Shown here: positions 50,715 to 59,179 of the stretch, piece by piece
Numbering within the stretch: the stretch's first letter is position 1
How the letters are laid out: the number at the start of each line of letters is the position of its first letter
Origin: Streptomyces sp. NBC_00249
GTDB lineage: Bacteria; Actinomycetota; Actinomycetes; Streptomycetales; Streptomycetaceae
Length of the DNA stretch: 64,000 nucleotides
Assembly (NCBI RefSeq): GCF_026342355.1
Contig: NZ_JAPEMV010000001.1
Span: forward strand, 248,001 to 312,000
Direction of reading: 5' to 3'
Program-made: the position numbers and the translations under genes
Notes under the pieces: generated by a model
What the model was told of the DNA's origin: nothing
Database searches by the model: none
The model's input: only the letters and a program-made list of their open reading frames with translations

Positions 50715-50740
50715 TCCCGGCCTCGCCCGATCCGGCCCGA

Positions 50741-50768
50741 CCTTTCCGACCTGACCTTTCCGACCTGA
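50741..50768. repeat. two tandem 14-bp units between TetR and SDR genes
   Basis: CCTTTCCGACCTGA occurs twice head to tail (50741-50754 and 50755-50768), followed by a partial third CCCGACC. It lies upstream of the SDR gene and could be a regulator site or a slippage product. Confidence 0.6.
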
Positions 50769-50854
50769 CCCGACCCCGGGCCGTGCTCTTCGCCGCACCC
50801 GGGGCGGCTGCGCACACCCTCGTTTTGTACCTGCAGTTCAAGAATTGGGGAACC

Positions 50855-51643
50855 ATGAAGCTCGGACTGAACTCCAAGACCGCCGTCGTCACCGGCGCCA
50901 GCCGCGGCATCGGCCTCGCGACCGTACGGGCCCTGCTCGACGAGGGGGTCCGCGTCGTCGGCGCCGCACGCACCGTGACGCCCGAACTCGCCGGGTCCGG
51001 GGCCGTCGCCGTCTCCGCCGACCTCAGCACCCCGGCCGGGGTCGCGGCCCTCGCCGAGGCCGCGCACGCCGCGCTCGGCGGGATCGACCTGCTCGTGAAC
51101 AACGTCGGCGGCGGCGACACGGAGACCGGCCCGGCCGGCTTCCTCGACACCGACGACGCCGTGTGGGCGGGCTACCTGGACGTCAACCTGTACAGCGCGG
51201 TCCGCGTCACCCGCGCCCTCCTGCCCAGCCTGATCGAGCGCCGGGGTGCGATCGTCAACGTCTCCTCCATCAACTCCCGCCTGCCCGCGGCCGGACCGGT
51301 GGCGTACAGCGCGGCCAAGGCGGCGCTCACCGCCGTCGGCAAGTCCCTGGCCGAGGAGTTCGGCCCGCTGGGGCTGCGCGTCAACACCGTCTCGCCCGGG
51401 GTGGTCCGTACGGCGATCTGGGACGACCCCGAGGGCTACGGCGGCAAGGTCGCGGCGGCCGCCGGCGTCGACCACGACACCTTCTTCAAGGCGATCCCGC
51501 AGGCCTTCGGCGTCACCACCGGCCGGATCACCGAGCCGCACGAGGTGGCCGCGCTCATCACGTTCCTGCTGTCCGACGAGGTCGCCGGGAACATCACCGG
51601 CGCGGACCACGTCATCGACGGCGGTTCCCTGAAGGCCCTCTGA
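50855..51643 (+). CDS. classical short-chain dehydrogenase/reductase
   Basis: A 262-residue SDR with TAVVTGASRGIGLATVRALL, LLVNNVGGGD, IVNVSSINSR, catalytic YSAAKAAL and ITGADHVIDGGSLKAL. It follows a TetR gene and is probably its target. ATG 50855 has GGGGAACC upstream. Substrate unknown; the NVGGGDTE variant of NNAG is typical of the oxidoreductases often paired with TetR. Confidence 0.92.
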   Translation: MKLGLNSKTAVVTGASRGIGLATVRALLDEGVRVVGAARTVTPELAGSGAVAVSADLSTPAGVAALAEAAHAALGGIDLLVNNVGGGDTETGPAGFLDTDDAVWAGYLDVNLYSAVRVTRALLPSLIERRGAIVNVSSINSRLPAAGPVAYSAAKAALTAVGKSLAEEFGPLGLRVNTVSPGVVRTAIWDDPEGYGGKVAAAAGVDHDTFFKAIPQAFGVTTGRITEPHEVAALITFLLSDEVAGNITGADHVIDGGSLKAL

Positions 51644-51686
51644 CGGGCCGCTGAAGGGCCTGGCGAGCCTTCCGGCACACGAAGGG

Positions 51687-51718
51687 GCCGGGCCCGGGAC
51701 AGAAGTCCCGGGCCCGGC
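51687..51718. terminator. bidirectional hairpin terminator
   Basis: GCCGGGCCCGGGAC, loop AGAA, then GTCCCGGGCCCGGC: a perfect 14-bp stem between the convergent SDR and small secreted protein genes. Confidence 0.8.
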
Positions 51719-51751
51719 GGAAGGTGGCTGGCCTCCAGGGGGGAGGTGCCG

Positions 51752-52006
51752 TCAGGAGGTGTAGTACAGCCACCACTTGTGCTGCTCGTACTCACAGTGG
51801 TAGCTGCGGTAGTGGCCCTTCTTCCCGGCCGACTCGCACGACGACTTGGAGGAGTAGGGGCCCTTCTTGCCCGTCGCCCGGTGCTGCTCGGCCGACACGG
51901 CGGTGACCTCGTGCTGCGGGGCCGCCGTCGCGGCCGGACCGGCCAGCAGGACGCCGAGGGTGACCAGACCGGCCACCGGAGCGATGCGGAGGATCTTCGC
52001 GTTCAT
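51752..52006 (-). CDS. small secreted basic/aromatic protein
   Basis: An 84-residue protein. Signal peptide (residues 1-29) ILRIAPVAGLVTLGVLLAGP ending ATA-A. The mature part is about 55 residues, ending GPYSSKSSCESAGKKGHYRSYHCEYEQHKWWLYYTS. It has two Cys, many Lys/His/Tyr/Trp and a repeated GKKGxY motif. ATG 52006 follows GAGGA by 7 nt. The composition suggests a secreted disulfide-bonded minidomain that binds a partner; function unknown. It lies 68 bp downstream of the histidine kinase gene on the same strand. Confidence 0.75.
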   Translation of the reverse strand: MNAKILRIAPVAGLVTLGVLLAGPAATAAPQHEVTAVSAEQHRATGKKGPYSSKSSCESAGKKGHYRSYHCEYEQHKWWLYYTS

Positions 52007-52074
52007 GAGGGGTTCCTCGTTTTCTTCCTGTTCCTTCTTGCTGGTTCCCCGGGACCCGTGCGGATCTCGGACCA

Positions 52075-54180
52075 TCAACGTACGAAGCCCCGGGTCCCGG
52101 GCGCATGGTCCGCGGGTCCCGCTCCGGTCCCGGCCGTGCGTGGGAGCACGGCCCGTACGAGGGTCCCGGCCTCGGTGCTGACCAGGGAGAAGGTGCCGCC
52201 GAGCTCCTCGGCGCGCTCGGCCATGGAGCGCAGGCCCACCCCGCCGTCGCCGGGGCCGCCCTCGGGGACGCCGCTTCCGTCGTCGCGGATCTCCACGGTC
52301 ACCGCCTCGGGGGTGAGCACCACGGTGGCGTGGGCGTGGTCGGCGCGGGCGTGGCGGACCACGTTGTTCAGGGCCTCCGCGGCGATCCGGTAGAGCGCGA
52401 CCTCCACGGCGGCGGGCAGTCCGGGGAAGGGCTCCGGGGCCAGGCTCACGGTGATCCGCAGGGTGCGGCCCAGGTGTTCGGCGAGCTGGCGCAGGGCGCG
52501 GGGCAGGTCGGCGCCGTCCAGGGCGGCCGGGGCCAGGCCGCCCGTGATGCGGCGCAGTTCGTCGATGGCGCGGCCGATGCCCTCGGAGACGGTGGAGAGG
52601 GAGGCGGTGGCGCGGGTGCCGGGCGGTACGGCCGCGCGGGCCGCGTCGACCTGGAGGCGCAGCCCCGACAGGGCCGGGCCGAGGCCGTCGTGCAGGTCGT
52701 GGCGCAGCCTGCGGCGTTCCTCCTCGCGGGCCAGGACGATCTGTTCGCGGCTCGTCTGGAGGTCCTCGTAGAGCTGGAGCGAGGCGATGGCGGGCGCGCT
52801 GTGGTCGGCGAGGACGCGTACGGCCTCGCGGTCCTGCTGGTCGAGGGCGAGTTCGCCCTCGCGCGCGGGGACGTAGAGGTGGCCGATGTCGTGGTCCCGG
52901 TGGACGAGCGGGAAGGCCTCGTCGGCGCTGCCGGGGCTGCCCAGTCGGGCCAGTTCGCGGCTGCCGTGCCGGGTGTGGATGACGAGGCGGGCGCCCGGCA
53001 GCCGCAGGGTGTGCACGACGGTGTCGCACACCAGGCGGGGCATGTCGCCGGGGTCGAGGGCGTGGCTGAGCCGGTCGGCGAGTTTGCGTACGGCCTGGTA
53101 GGGCTGGGCGCGTTCGCCGTAGTAGTAGCGGTCGACCATCCGGCCGGCGCGGCGGGCGGTGGGCCGCAGGAGGGCGCCGATGATCAGGGTGAGGACGGCC
53201 ATCAGCGCGGCCTCGGGGGTCAGGGATCCGGGGGCGAAGTAGGAGAGGACGAAGGCGCCGCCCGCGTAGGCCATGAAGAACGCGAAGGTGAGGACGAAGG
53301 CGGTGAGGATGCGCCGGCCCGCGCGGTCCAGGGCCCAGGTGCGTTCGCGGACGTGGACGTAGCCGACGGTGGCCGGCCAGGCCGCGGCGGCGAGGAAGAC
53401 CATGACCACGCCGACGCCCTCGGGCACGTGGGCGTACTGGTTGACGCAGATCACCACGAGGAAGACGACGTACGGCACGGCCAGGACCGCGTACGGGCGT
53501 TCGGACTTGGGCGTGCGGGGCCAGCGGACCAGCATGATGAGCAGGCCGGCGCTGACGAGGGCCGGGGGGACCCAGACGACGGCGACGTCCATCCACGGCA
53601 TCAGCAGCCGGTCCACGCCCTCCCAGAACGGGCCGGTGAAGGGGGTGGGGAGCCCGTAGTAGAGGTAGCCGGGGCGGGTGAAGTCGTAGTACTGCTGGAG
53701 CGCGGCCCACACGGCGGTGAACGCCGCGTACGGCGGACCCCAGCCCCGGGGGAAACGGCCGCTGGGGAGCCACAGCGGCAGGGGGTAGATGATGACGTTG
53801 ATGAGGGTGAAGCCGATCATCGACAGGACGACGACGGCCGTGAAGACGCGCGGGCCGGCGTCCGCGACGACGGCGATCAGCGGGACGGTCTGGGCGAGCG
53901 TCAGCGCGCACCCGGCGCACAGCATGAGGCCGCCCAGCACGCGCGCGGTGCGGCGGGCGGCGAAGACCATGCCGGTGAGGGCGATGCCGAGGCCGACGAG
54001 GACGTGGTCGGCGGCGAGGTGGAGGCTGACGGCGCGCAGGGCCGGGTGGCCGAGGTGGGTGAGGGTAACGACGGCCCAGACGATGGCGGCCGCCATGGTC
54101 AGGACGCAGACGGCGTAGGCGGGCAGCATCTCCGGCCCCGAGCGGGGCGGGTTCGCGGTGGTCCGGGGCGGTGGGCGCAT
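52075..54180 (-). CDS. membrane sensor histidine kinase (NarL/DesK-type, HisKA_3)
   Basis: A 701-residue kinase. About eight hydrophobic segments fill residues 15-330, a GAF-like region (about 355-470) follows, then a dimerisation segment REEERRRLRHDLHDGLGPALSGL with the phospho-His in DLHDG (HisKA_3), and an HATPase domain with EALNNVVRHARA (N box), IRDDGSGVPEG and GVGLRSMAERAEELGG. The response regulator gene lies upstream on the same strand, separated by 113 bp. Signal unknown; the many membrane segments suggest detection within the membrane. Confidence 0.92.
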   Translation of the reverse strand: MRPPPRTTANPPRSGPEMLPAYAVCVLTMAAAIVWAVVTLTHLGHPALRAVSLHLAADHVLVGLGIALTGMVFAARRTARVLGGLMLCAGCALTLAQTVPLIAVVADAGPRVFTAVVVLSMIGFTLINVIIYPLPLWLPSGRFPRGWGPPYAAFTAVWAALQQYYDFTRPGYLYYGLPTPFTGPFWEGVDRLLMPWMDVAVVWVPPALVSAGLLIMLVRWPRTPKSERPYAVLAVPYVVFLVVICVNQYAHVPEGVGVVMVFLAAAAWPATVGYVHVRERTWALDRAGRRILTAFVLTFAFFMAYAGGAFVLSYFAPGSLTPEAALMAVLTLIIGALLRPTARRAGRMVDRYYYGERAQPYQAVRKLADRLSHALDPGDMPRLVCDTVVHTLRLPGARLVIHTRHGSRELARLGSPGSADEAFPLVHRDHDIGHLYVPAREGELALDQQDREAVRVLADHSAPAIASLQLYEDLQTSREQIVLAREEERRRLRHDLHDGLGPALSGLRLQVDAARAAVPPGTRATASLSTVSEGIGRAIDELRRITGGLAPAALDGADLPRALRQLAEHLGRTLRITVSLAPEPFPGLPAAVEVALYRIAAEALNNVVRHARADHAHATVVLTPEAVTVEIRDDGSGVPEGGPGDGGVGLRSMAERAEELGGTFSLVSTEAGTLVRAVLPRTAGTGAGPADHAPGTRGFVR

Positions 54181-54293
54181 ATCGGCCTCCTCGGCCGTCT
54201 CTTTCGGGTCGAGCCGCCCGCTGCCGTCGCTTCCAGCTTCGCCCGCCCGGGGTCCCGGACGCCTGAGGCGGGGGTCCTGACCGGGTGACCGGG

Positions 54294-54962
54294 TCAGGCG
54301 TCCTCGCCCAGGCCCACGTCGCGGGCCCGGGCGACCGCCTCGGCGCGGGAGGTGACCTGGAGCTTCTCGAAGACGTGGGTGACGTGGTTGCGGACCGTCT
54401 TCTCCGACAGGACGAGTTCCCGGGCGATGCGCCGGTTGTCGTGGCCCTTGGCGATGAGTTCCAGTACCTCGACCTCGCGGGAGGTCAGGGCGGGGAAGAG
54501 CTGTTCGGCGTCGCGCCGGTGGCCGCCGGACAGCAGGGCGGAGAGCCGGGCGGCGATGTCCGATCCGATGACGGCGCCGCCGGCGGCCACGGTGCGCAGC
54601 GCGTGCAGCACCTCCTCGGATCCGGCGCCCTTGACGACGTAGCCGCGGGCGCCCGCCTGGAGTGCGGCCAGCAGGCTGCCGTCGTCGTCGGACATGGTGA
54701 GCATGAGGACGGGCAGTCCCGGGTGGGTGTCGGCGAGCCGGCGGGTGGCCTCGATGCCGGAGACGTCGGGCAGGGAGAGGTCCATCACGACCACGTCCGG
54801 GCGGTGCTCGGCCACCGCGTCGGGCACCGCGCCGCCGGTCTCGGCCTCGCCGACGACGATCGCGCCGCGCGTGCTCTCCAGGGCGGCCTTCAGGCCCTCA
54901 CGGAAGAGCGGATGGTCATCGACGATCAAGACACGGGGAATGGTTCGGTCTTCTTCGCACAC
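54294..54962 (-). CDS. NarL/LuxR-type response regulator
   Basis: A 222-residue response regulator. Receiver (residues about 8-125): VLIVDDHPLFREGLKAAL with the acidic pair, phospho-Asp in PDVVVMDLSLPDVSG and Lys in GYVVKGAG. LuxR-type HTH (about 155-215): LTSREVEVLELIAKGHDNRRIARELVLSEKTVRNHVTHVFEKLQVTSR. It partners with the kinase at 52075. The GTG at 54962 has no ribosome site but TAGTGT lies 6 nt upstream, so the mRNA is probably leaderless. Confidence 0.92.
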   Translation of the reverse strand: MCEEDRTIPRVLIVDDHPLFREGLKAALESTRGAIVVGEAETGGAVPDAVAEHRPDVVVMDLSLPDVSGIEATRRLADTHPGLPVLMLTMSDDDGSLLAALQAGARGYVVKGAGSEEVLHALRTVAAGGAVIGSDIAARLSALLSGGHRRDAEQLFPALTSREVEVLELIAKGHDNRRIARELVLSEKTVRNHVTHVFEKLQVTSRAEAVARARDVGLGEDA

Positions 54963-54968
54963 GCACCG

Positions 54969-54974
54969 ACACTA
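54969..54974 (-). promoter_or_regulatory. -10 element of the response regulator gene
   Basis: On the minus strand TAGTGT (TAnnnT) is followed by 6 nt and then the GTG at 54962, which suggests transcription starts at or beside the start codon. Confidence 0.45.
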
Positions 54975-55099
54975 GCAGTTACGAATCGGTCACCGAGCGG
55001 AATCGGGGTGGCGTCGCCGGGGCTGGGCCGGGTGGGTGGGACCGGGAGGGGGTCCGCGCCTCATGCCCCTGGGGTCCGGGCGCACGGATCGTGAACGGC

Positions 55100-56494
55100 A
55101 TGCCCGTACACACCTCCCCCGTCGCCATCGACCGGTCCCTGCTCCTCGGCCCGGCCCGCCTGAGCGTGCAGGTGCGGTGCGGCGGCGGTTCGATGGACGA
55201 ACTGGCCCGGCTCCTGCGGGCGGCGGGCCCTGAGCGGATCGTCCTGGTCACCGACCCCGCCCTGCCGCGCGCACACGGCGCCCGCGTGCTGCGGCTGCTC
55301 GACGCGGCCGCGCCCACCGGGGTGCTGTGGCCGTACCTCTCGGGCCCGGACGCCCGGGGCGCGGGCCCGCTGGTCGCCGCCGACGGCGCCCTCGTCGTGG
55401 CCCTCGGCGGCACGCGCGTCATGGCCGCCTCCGGCCGGGTCCGCTACGGCGACGGCGGCCGCCCGCCGCTCGTCCGCCTCCCCACCACCCTGCGGGCCAT
55501 GTCCGACACCGCCCTGTCGGTGGCCGGGGGCCCTGGGCGCACCGTCCCGGCGCCGGCGGTCCTGGTGCGGGCGCAGCTGGAGTTCCTGCGGACCCTCTCC
55601 CCCGGGGCCGTCCGCGCCGGGGTGGTCACCGTGGTCCGGGACGTGCTCGCGGCCGTACCGGCGTCCGCCGGGCAGGTGGGCTTCCGGCTGCGGCCCGACG
55701 GCCGCTACGACCCGGCCACCCTGGCCTCGTTCATCGCCCTGAGCGTGGAGGCCCGCGCCGTCCTCGGCTGCCACGACCCCGGCGGGCGGGGGCCCGCCGC
55801 CGCCTTCCGCTACGGGGAGCAGGTGGCACGGGCCGTACCCGGGCCGGGCGCCGGCGGGATCCCGTACGGGGACGCGCTCGCCCTCGGGCTGCGCGTCGCC
55901 GCCCGCGCCGCCCGGCTGTCGGGACTGATGGACGCGGCGGACGAGGCCGCGCACGCCGAACTGCTCGACCGGGCGGGGGCCGTACGGACCCTGCCCTCCG
56001 GGATCCGGCCGTACGAGGTGCTCGACCGCCTGCTCCGGGGGCGGGAGTCGGCCCCGATGGTGCTGCTGCGCGGGCTGGGAGAGCCGTACGCGCACCACGG
56101 GCGACTGCTGGCGCCCGTCGGCCGGGAGGTGCTGGAGGCGGCGCTGGGCTCGGTGGCGGGGGTGGCCGATGTGACTGCTGTTGCCCCTATGGCCCCCGTG
56201 ACTGCCGTTGCCCCTGCTGCCCCTGCTGCCCCTGTGGCCTCTGTGGCGGCGCAGCGGATCCCCGGCCCGGGGCCGTCGCGCGGCGGCGCCGTCGGCGTCG
56301 CACCGGGCGCCTCACTGGGCGATGCTCCGACCGCCTCCCCGGGCGACCCGCTGGGGGCCTCCCTGGACGAGGCTCTCGGAACCTCCCCGCAAAAGGCTCC
56401 GGCCGCTTCCCTGGACGACCCGCCGGGGGCCTCCCCCGGCGCCTCCCCCGTTGCTTCGTCGGCGCCTTCGCCGGCCCTGATCCCGAGGACGTGA
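55100..56494 (+). CDS. degenerate sugar-phosphate cyclase (dehydroquinate synthase-like) protein
   Basis: A 464-residue protein. Residues 1-350 follow the dehydroquinate synthase/2-epi-5-epi-valiolone synthase layout: ALGGTRVMAASGRV (for GGGV.D), RLPTTLRAMSDTALSVAGG (for PTTLLAQVDASVGG), FRYGEQVARAV (for NYGHTFGHA) and IPYGDALALGL (for HGEAVAIGM). The metal ligands are lost: the His of GHT is Glu240, the His of HGE is Tyr256, and the Glu of the aEviK motif is not found. Residues 350-464 are low-complexity Ala/Pro/Val/Ser repeats. It is probably a pseudoenzyme. The next gene overlaps by 4 nt. Confidence 0.75.
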   Translation: MPVHTSPVAIDRSLLLGPARLSVQVRCGGGSMDELARLLRAAGPERIVLVTDPALPRAHGARVLRLLDAAAPTGVLWPYLSGPDARGAGPLVAADGALVVALGGTRVMAASGRVRYGDGGRPPLVRLPTTLRAMSDTALSVAGGPGRTVPAPAVLVRAQLEFLRTLSPGAVRAGVVTVVRDVLAAVPASAGQVGFRLRPDGRYDPATLASFIALSVEARAVLGCHDPGGRGPAAAFRYGEQVARAVPGPGAGGIPYGDALALGLRVAARAARLSGLMDAADEAAHAELLDRAGAVRTLPSGIRPYEVLDRLLRGRESAPMVLLRGLGEPYAHHGRLLAPVGREVLEAALGSVAGVADVTAVAPMAPVTAVAPAAPAAPVASVAAQRIPGPGPSRGGAVGVAPGASLGDAPTASPGDPLGASLDEALGTSPQKAPAASLDDPPGASPGASPVASSAPSPALIPRT

Positions 56495-58077
56495 TCACCG
56501 TGTACCGATTCCTGGGCTGCTTCGGCGGCGACGTACCGGCGCACCGGCTGCGCGCCGCCGCCCGGGTCCACGACCGCTCCCCGGACGGGCCGTGCGTGCG
56601 CCGGGGCGAGGGGTGGGCGCTGGTGTCCGGCCGGACGGCGTTCCGGGGGCGGGTCGCCGCCGTCCTGGACGGGGAGATCGACAACCGGCTGGCCCTGTTC
56701 ACGCGGCTGGAGGTGCGCGGGCACGCGGTCGCCGACCGGGACGGCTCGGCGGTGCTCCGGGCCGCCTTCGAGCTGGACGGCGCGGAGTTCGCCGAGCACC
56801 TCGACGGGGCGTACGCGGCGGCCGTGGTCGACGCGCGGGCCGCGCCGGTGCTGGTCCTGGCGACCGACGACGCGGGCACGACCCCGCTCTACTACCACTG
56901 GGACCCCGGACGGGGCTGCCTGCGCTTCGCCTCCGAGATCCCGGCCCTGCTGGCGCTGCTGACGGACCCTCCGGGACTGTGGGAGCCCGGCCTCGACGCC
57001 TACCTGACCACGGGGGCCGCGCTGGACGGGGCGACCCTGATCGACGGCGTACGGATGCTGCCGCCCGGGACGACCGCCGTCTGCTCGCGCGGCCGGGGCC
57101 TGAGCCTGGTCCGCCGGGCCGCGAAGGCACCCCGCACGGCGGCGGTGCCGCCGCGCGGGCTCGGGGGGCCGGGGCCGACGCCGGCGGGTGCGGGTGAGGC
57201 GGGGGCCGACGCGGCCCGGCTGCCCGAGCTGCTGCCCGAACTGCTGTGGCGGCTGGGGCAGCCCGACGCCGATCCGGGCACCCTCGGCGGCTACCTCCGC
57301 TTCGGGTCGGCCCGCCGGGCGGGCGAGCGCACCGCCCTGGCCCCGGACCCGGTCGGGGAGATCGCCGAGGGGCGGGCCCGGGTCGAGGAGGCCGTCCGCG
57401 CGCGGGACGGCGTACGGCTCGCGCGGTACGCGGACGCGCTCGCGCCCGTCCCCGCCGACGCCCGGTCCCGCCTCTACAGCGCCGACTACCGGGCGTACCT
57501 GGCGGACCGGGGCGACGCCGCGCTGCGGCTCGCGGAGCGGCTCGGCGCGCCGTGCGAGGCGGGGCCCGGGGCGGCGCGCGGCGCCCTGACCCGGTTCGAG
57601 CTGGAGGTGCTGCTGCCCGCGCGGGGGCTGCGCCGCCTCGCGCACCTGAGCGGGGCCCAGGGGGTGCGGGCCCGGCTCCCGGTGTCCCCGCGCCGGGCCT
57701 GGGAGGCGGCGGAGGCGGCGGAGGCCCGCCCCGGCGCCGCCCTCGGCGGGCTGCTCACCGGGGACGGCCCGCTCGCCGGTTACGTCCGCGAGGTGCTGGC
57801 CCCCGGCCGGCTCCGGGCGGGCGGACTGCTGGACCCGGCGGCGGTGCGGCGGTTGCTGGACGCGCAGGCCGCCCGGCCCGACGACCGGCTCGCGGCGGCC
57901 GTGTGGGCGCTGCTCACCTTCGAGGTGTGGCGCGAGGAGTACGCGCTGGCCCGGCGCACGCCCGTACGGCTGCCCGCGCGGCCGGCCGTGCTGCTCACGG
58001 CGCCGGCTCCACGACGAGCCGGCCGGGCGGCCTCGCCGGACCGGGCGGGAGCCGCAGGGGCCGCCGGCCCGGGGTGA
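56491..58077 (+). CDS. degenerate asparagine synthetase / beta-lactam synthetase-like protein
   Basis: A 528-residue protein coupled (GTGA overlap) to the cyclase-like gene. The N-terminal half resembles the class II glutaminase fold (VLDGEIDNRLALFTRLEVRG, LATDDAGTTPLYYHWD, LRFASEIPALLALL) but the N-terminal Cys nucleophile is missing, as in beta-lactam synthetases. The C-terminal half keeps the helical frame (YSADYRAYLADRGD, AAVWALLTFEVWREEY) but the ATP-pyrophosphatase loop SGGxDS is absent and that region is shortened. It is probably a non-catalytic or repurposed partner. Its end overlaps the anmK gene by 83 bp. Confidence 0.72.
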   Translation: MITVYRFLGCFGGDVPAHRLRAAARVHDRSPDGPCVRRGEGWALVSGRTAFRGRVAAVLDGEIDNRLALFTRLEVRGHAVADRDGSAVLRAAFELDGAEFAEHLDGAYAAAVVDARAAPVLVLATDDAGTTPLYYHWDPGRGCLRFASEIPALLALLTDPPGLWEPGLDAYLTTGAALDGATLIDGVRMLPPGTTAVCSRGRGLSLVRRAAKAPRTAAVPPRGLGGPGPTPAGAGEAGADAARLPELLPELLWRLGQPDADPGTLGGYLRFGSARRAGERTALAPDPVGEIAEGRARVEEAVRARDGVRLARYADALAPVPADARSRLYSADYRAYLADRGDAALRLAERLGAPCEAGPGAARGALTRFELEVLLPARGLRRLAHLSGAQGVRARLPVSPRRAWEAAEAAEARPGAALGGLLTGDGPLAGYVREVLAPGRLRAGGLLDPAAVRRLLDAQAARPDDRLAAAVWALLTFEVWREEYALARRTPVRLPARPAVLLTAPAPRRAGRAASPDRAGAAGAAGPG

Positions 58078-59179
58078 GGGAGCCGAGGACGCGGGGGCCG
58101 CGCGCGCCGGTGCAGCCGGGGGCGTTGCCGGGCAGGCCGTGCAGGGTGAGGAAGCCGAGGACCGCGAAGGCGTACGCCTCCTTCGCGGCGGCGGGCAGCC
58201 CGAGCGCGTCGGAGCTCAGCAGGGCGGTGGCGGCGGGGAGTTCCTCGCGGAGCATCGCCATGAGGACCGGGTTGCGGGTGCCGCCCCCGGAGGCGACGAC
58301 CTCGGTGACGCCGAGCGGGCGCAGCGCGTCGGCGACGGTCCGGGCGGTGAGCCGGGTGAGGGTGGCGAGGAGGTCGGCCGGGGCGGGGGCGGGGCGGCCG
58401 GCCAGCGCGGAGCGCAGGTGGCCCGGGTGGAAGAGCTCCTTGCCGGTGGTCTTCGGGGCGGGCCGGGCGTAGTACGGCTCGGCCAGCAGCCTGCGCAGCA
58501 GCGGTTCGTCGACCCGGCCGACGGCGGCGAGGGCGCCGTCCGCGTCGTAGCCGAGGCGGCCCCGGGTGAGTTCGCGTACGGCGGCGTCGAGCAGGGCGTT
58601 GCCGGGGCCGGTGTCGAAGGCCACCGGGGGGCCGGCGGGCGGCAGGGCGGTGACGTTGGCGATGCCGCCGATGTTCAGGGCGGCGGGCGCGCCGGGGCGG
58701 CCGCGCAGGAGCATCAGGTCGGGCAGGCTCACCAGCGGGGCGCCCTGGCCGCCGGCCGCGACGTCGGCGGGGCGGAAGTCCGACACGACGGGGCAGCCGG
58801 TGGCTTCGGCGATCCAGGCGGGGCGGCCCAGCTGGAGGGTGCCGTGCACCTGGCCGGCGTCCGTCCAGTGGTAGACGGTCTGGCCGTGGGAGGCCATCAA
58901 CTCAGCGCGTCCGGAGCAGAGTTCGCGGTCGGCGCGGACGGCGAGCCGGGCGAAGGCCTGGCCGATCAGGGTGTCGAGCCGGCACACGTCGGCGAGGGTG
59001 GTGGGGGCGGGCGGCAGGGCCGCGCCGAGCGCGCCGCGCAGGGAGTCCTCGTAGGGGGCGCCGATCATCCCGAGCGGGACCAGGCGCAGGGTGTCGCCGT
59101 CGGCGTCGAGGGTGAGGTCGGCGGCCGCGGCGTCGACGGCGTCGTAGGAGGTGCCCGACATCAGGCCGACGACCCTCAT
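57995..59179 (-). CDS. anmK: anhydro-N-acetylmuramic acid kinase
   Basis: A 394-residue ASKHA-fold kinase. MRVVGLMSGTSYDAVDAAAA is the defining N-terminus, followed by SHGQTVYHW, SDFRPADVAAGGQGAPLV, LNIGGIANVT, FDTGPGNALLD and VVASGGGTRNPVLM. It phosphorylates and opens 1,6-anhydroMurNAc to give MurNAc-6-phosphate during peptidoglycan recycling. The ATG overlaps the upstream MFS stop by 4 nt, so the two form an operon. The extra C-terminal Pro/Arg-rich tail overlaps the convergent gene. Confidence 0.92.
   Translation of the reverse strand: MRVVGLMSGTSYDAVDAAAADLTLDADGDTLRLVPLGMIGAPYEDSLRGALGAALPPAPTTLADVCRLDTLIGQAFARLAVRADRELCSGRAELMASHGQTVYHWTDAGQVHGTLQLGRPAWIAEATGCPVVSDFRPADVAAGGQGAPLVSLPDLMLLRGRPGAPAALNIGGIANVTALPPAGPPVAFDTGPGNALLDAAVRELTRGRLGYDADGALAAVGRVDEPLLRRLLAEPYYARPAPKTTGKELFHPGHLRSALAGRPAPAPADLLATLTRLTARTVADALRPLGVTEVVASGGGTRNPVLMAMLREELPAATALLSSDALGLPAAAKEAYAFAVLGFLTLHGLPGNAPGCTGARGPRVLGSLTPGRRPLRLPPGPARPPGRLVVEPAP

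Noticed and set aside
50741..50768. CRISPR-like direct repeats
   Set aside because: Only two adjacent 14-bp units with no spacers and no cas genes in the window.
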